This document shows, piece after piece, positions 61,420 through 64,000 of a stretch of DNA of 64,000 nt (position 1 is the stretch's first letter; the number at the start of each line of letters is the position of its first letter). The position numbers and the translations under genes are program-made. This DNA is from Oleidesulfovibrio alaskensis DSM 16109. Lineage in GTDB: Bacteria > Desulfobacterota > Desulfovibrionia > Desulfovibrionales > Desulfovibrionaceae. The DNA is taken from the NCBI RefSeq assembly GCF_000482745.1, contig NZ_AXWQ01000004.1, forward strand, positions 482,840-546,839, written 5' to 3'. The notes under the pieces are model-generated. The model was not told the DNA's origin. It made no database searches and saw only the letters and a list, made by a program, of their open reading frames with translations.

Positions 61420-63078
61420 GTGACAAAAAGCATACAGACTATACTCATCCTGATACTTGTAGCCGTTGTAACAACTATCCTTACGGCTTTCGGTGCTCAG
61501 AGCTACTATCTGGAGCAGACCAAGCAGCTCGCCCTGCTGACTAATGAAAGTAACCGTGCAGCGGCACGCCTTGCGGTCAACATGGCGTCCCCCATGTGGG
61601 AACTGGATGAAGATCTGGCAAGCGATGTGGTGGCTTCCGAAATGCAGGCAGAGAACGTCCACACGGTGGTCATCTGGGAACCTGATCAGGAAAAAATCTT
61701 TTACGGCCGCACCAAAGCAGGAACTGAAGAAGCCGAAGCAGACCAGCTGCCTGAAGGTTCTGACTATATCACAGCAACAAGCGAAGTATTGCACAAAGAA
61801 TCTGTCATAGGCGTCGCCGGTGTAGCTGTCAGCAAAGCAAACATGCGCGCTGACCTCCGCGCCACCCTGCAAAAAATAGCGTTAACCACCATCACTATAG
61901 ATGCTCTGCTTATTTTCGCACTCTTCATGGCCATGCGGTCAGTTATCATAAAGCCCCTTAAATCCATCGAAGAATACGTTGTGAGCATCAGTAACGGTAA
62001 CTATGATGTGGGTTTCAGTGCCGCACGCTTTCTCGGCGAACTCAAGCGGCTGCGTACAGCAGTTGAAACCATGGTAGAGAACCTGAAGCGCAATATATCT
62101 GAAATACAGATAAAAGAGAAAGAAGCAGCAAAAGCTGCAGCGGAAGCAAAACAGGCATTCGCCGCTGCTGAAGAATCCAAAGAAAAAGCTGTAAGAGCGC
62201 GTCGCGAAGGTCTGCTGGAAGCTGCAGGTGTTCTGAAAGGCATCGGCGGCCGCATAAGAGAAGCATCGTCTGACCTTTCTGAAAAAGTGGATGCTGTGAC
62301 GTCACGCAGCGACCAGCAGCGAGAACGGGCCACATCTACGGCCACCGCCATGGAAGAAATGAACGCAACGGTTCTGGAAGTGGCCAGAAGTGCATCGGAA
62401 GCCGCACTCAGCGCTGAAGAATCACGTTCAACTGCGGGGCTCGGTTCCTCAAAAGTTGTGGAACTGGTAACGACCATTAAAGACGTGGTACAGCAGACGG
62501 AAAACCTGAAAAACAGCCTGAATGTTCTTGGCAGCCATGCCGAAGGCATCGGGCGTATCATGGGCGTAATTAACGATATTGCCGACCAGACTAACCTGCT
62601 GGCGCTCAATGCAGCTATCGAAGCCGCACGGGCTGGTGACGCCGGCAGAGGTTTTGCCGTGGTGGCGGATGAAGTCCGCAAGCTGGCAGAAAAAACCATG
62701 CAGGCAACCAAAGAAGTTGAAACCGTTGTCCGTGATATACAAAGCAGCAGCCAGGTAAACATATCCGGCATGGAGCAGACTTCTGAAGTGGTACGCACAA
62801 GTACAACCCTGGCAGAAGAAGCCGGGCGGTCTCTGGAGCAGATAGTCCGCACCATAGAAATGACATCAGATCAGGTGCGCAGCATCGCCACTGCAAGCGA
62901 AGAACAATCCGCGAGCAGTGAGGAAATTAACCAAGCCATGGTCCACATCAATGACTTGGCAGCAGAAATTGCAGACGATATGGCACTGGCCAATGATGCC
63001 ATCAATGAGTTGTCGACCTATGCAAACAATCTTGCCGAGTTGATAGAAAAACTGGAACACGACGGAGAAGATAACTGA
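61420..63078 (+). CDS. Methyl-accepting chemotaxis protein
   Basis: The 552-residue protein has an N-terminal helix (about residues 5-25), a short periplasmic domain (about 26-145), a second helix (about 148-170), HAMP and a signalling domain. The hairpin tip reads INDIADQTNLLALNAAIEAARAGDAGRGFAVVADEVRKL. The GTG start has GGAGGG upstream. The periplasmic region is only about 120 residues, typical for binding through a partner or a small Cache-like ligand site. It probably shares a transcript with the binding protein before it. Confidence 0.93.
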   Translation: MTKSIQTILILILVAVVTTILTAFGAQSYYLEQTKQLALLTNESNRAAARLAVNMASPMWELDEDLASDVVASEMQAENVHTVVIWEPDQEKIFYGRTKAGTEEAEADQLPEGSDYITATSEVLHKESVIGVAGVAVSKANMRADLRATLQKIALTTITIDALLIFALFMAMRSVIIKPLKSIEEYVVSISNGNYDVGFSAARFLGELKRLRTAVETMVENLKRNISEIQIKEKEAAKAAAEAKQAFAAAEESKEKAVRARREGLLEAAGVLKGIGGRIREASSDLSEKVDAVTSRSDQQRERATSTATAMEEMNATVLEVARSASEAALSAEESRSTAGLGSSKVVELVTTIKDVVQQTENLKNSLNVLGSHAEGIGRIMGVINDIADQTNLLALNAAIEAARAGDAGRGFAVVADEVRKLAEKTMQATKEVETVVRDIQSSSQVNISGMEQTSEVVRTSTTLAEEAGRSLEQIVRTIEMTSDQVRSIATASEEQSASSEEINQAMVHINDLAAEIADDMALANDAINELSTYANNLAELIEKLEHDGEDN

Positions 63079-63256
63079 CCCATACGGTTCCGAATACCCT
63101 GCGTCCAAATATCCCGATACCACGCAGGAGTACTGAAACCCGGTCCCCTTCTTTCACCCTTGTTCTTCTTAGTCGGCAGAAATGCCCTGCCCACTCCGCA
63201 ACTCAGAAGCTACGCCAATGGAGTTGCTGAAGTTGCCCCCTGCTTAAAGCGAAACG

Positions 63257-64000
63257 CCACGGGGGATGCAAGGGGAATCATTCCCCTTGCCCGCCGGAGG
63301 CGTAATTATGGTTATTCAGTATCTGCCTCCGGCGGGCAGGGAGATGATCTCCCTGCACCCACGATGCGCGGGGTCGGCCGGTGGCAGATAAAAGGCTCCG
63401 GCGCGGCGGATGGTGTTTGCTCTCCCGAATTACGTCATGACTTGCCGAATCCCGTCAATCGCCCGATGAGCTGGTCCATAAAGCAGCGTTGCACGGAAGA
63501 GGCACCCTAAGGCCCAACGTATGCCGCAGCCGTGCGCCCGAAGCAGTCGGGCTGACCGATGCAGGACGGGCGCAACGGGGGATGCAAGGGGAATCATTCC
63601 CCTTGCCCGCCGGAGGCGTATTTATGGTTGCTCAGTAACTGCCTCCGGCGGGCAGGGAGATAATCTCCCTGCACCCACGATGCGCGGTGTTGGCAGGCGG
63701 CAGAGAAATGGTTCCGGCGCGGCGGATGGTGTTTACTCTGCCGAATTACGTCATGCCTTGCCGAATCCCGTCAATCACCCGATGAGCAGTCCAGAAAACC
63801 TCGTTACATGCAAGGTGCCCGAACGCCCAACATATGCCGCAGCCGTACGCCCGAAGCAGTCGGGCTGACCGGTGCAGGACGGGCGCAACGGGCGATGCAA
63901 GGGGAATCATTCCCCTTGCCCGCCGGAGGTGTATTTAGGGTTGTTCAGTGTCTGCCTCCGGCGGGCAGGGAGATGATCTCCCTGCACCCGCAATGCGCGG
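63257..64000. repeat. Tandem array of about 315-bp structured repeats, continuing beyond the window
   Basis: Equivalent points lie at 63265, 63581 and 63894 (spacings 316 and 313). Each unit carries three nested or adjacent hairpins: GCAAGGGGAA-TCA-TTCCCCTTGC, then CCGCCGGAGG pairing with CCTCCGGCGG across about 25 bases, then CAGGGAGAT/ATCTCCCTG. Stem bases are conserved between copies while loops vary. The third copy is cut by the window end. Open frames in the units (63160-63510 and 63521-63868) are translations of the repeat and are not accepted as genes. Confidence 0.85.

Noticed and set aside
63160..63868. Two 115-116-codon frames with similar proteins
   Set aside because: They are translations of the tandem repeat, run through its hairpins, and lack ribosome sites. 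The similarity reflects repeat identity.
1..64000. tRNA or rRNA genes, insertion sequences, integrase
   Set aside because: I scanned by eye for tRNA T-loop patterns, transposase motifs and tyrosine or serine recombinase signatures and found none. A proper tRNA and HMM search would be needed to exclude them fully.

Overview
The window reads as chromosomal DNA of a GC-rich, sulfate-reducing deltaproteobacterium of the Desulfovibrio group. An Oleidesulfovibrio/Desulfovibrio alaskensis-like strain is my best guess from family resemblance and is not proven. The strongest taxonomic clue is the siroheme-dependent heme pathway (ahbC, hemB, ahbD and an Lrp-like siroheme decarboxylase) at 51.5-55.7 kb.

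Layout. 1-17.7 kb is ordinary host DNA: a truncated PAS-GGDEF protein, a C4 zinc-finger protein, a YitT membrane protein, D-lyxose isomerase, a PfkB sugar kinase, a HAD phosphatase, a nitroreductase, metF, a phosphodiester glycosidase-like protein, the argF-argG-argH operon, a CheY-like receiver, a glycosyltransferase, a UPF0280 protein, a MerR-type regulator and an orphan TetR regulator. 17.7-19.0 kb has no convincing gene but holds an 11-bp minisatellite and terminators. 19.0-29.0 kb is a compact minus-strand operon of short-tailed-phage (podovirus) virion genes: a small protein, portal, an unknown protein, scaffold, major capsid, a cement-like protein, tail tubular proteins A and B and three internal-virion-like proteins. 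The genes overlap or nearly touch and end in a strong terminator. A divergent MltF-type lytic transglycosylase follows, then a separate plus-strand pair (terminase large subunit and a GNAT-like phage protein) at 32.1-34.4 kb.

34.4-45.9 kb is host DNA again: a GGDEF/degenerate-EAL sensor, a NagZ-like enzyme, peroxiredoxin, a rhodanese-ferritin fusion with an overlapping flavoprotein, a tandem HD/HD-GYP protein, a CxxC protein, MscS and a hydrolase-like protein. 45.9-48.8 kb is a second isolated phage cassette on the minus strand: 3TM holin, coiled-coil membrane protein, terminase small subunit and a secreted cell-wall-hydrolase-like protein. 49-50.4 kb holds two candidate structured RNAs. The heme cluster follows. 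Next comes a GntR-ridA-(D-cysteine desulfhydrase or cysteate sulfo-lyase)-NhaC catabolic module with two palindromic operators, then a solute-binding protein with a chemoreceptor, and finally a tandem array of about 315-bp structured repeats that runs off the window.

The most interesting feature is the phage material. Head, tail, packaging and lysis genes are all intact, yet they sit in three loci separated by housekeeping genes, with no integrase, repressor, replication genes or attachment sites in the window. This fits a domesticated particle such as a gene transfer agent better than a normal prophage. Desulfovibrio is known for such a particle (Dd1), which I recall as having a very short tail. 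The link is an inference.
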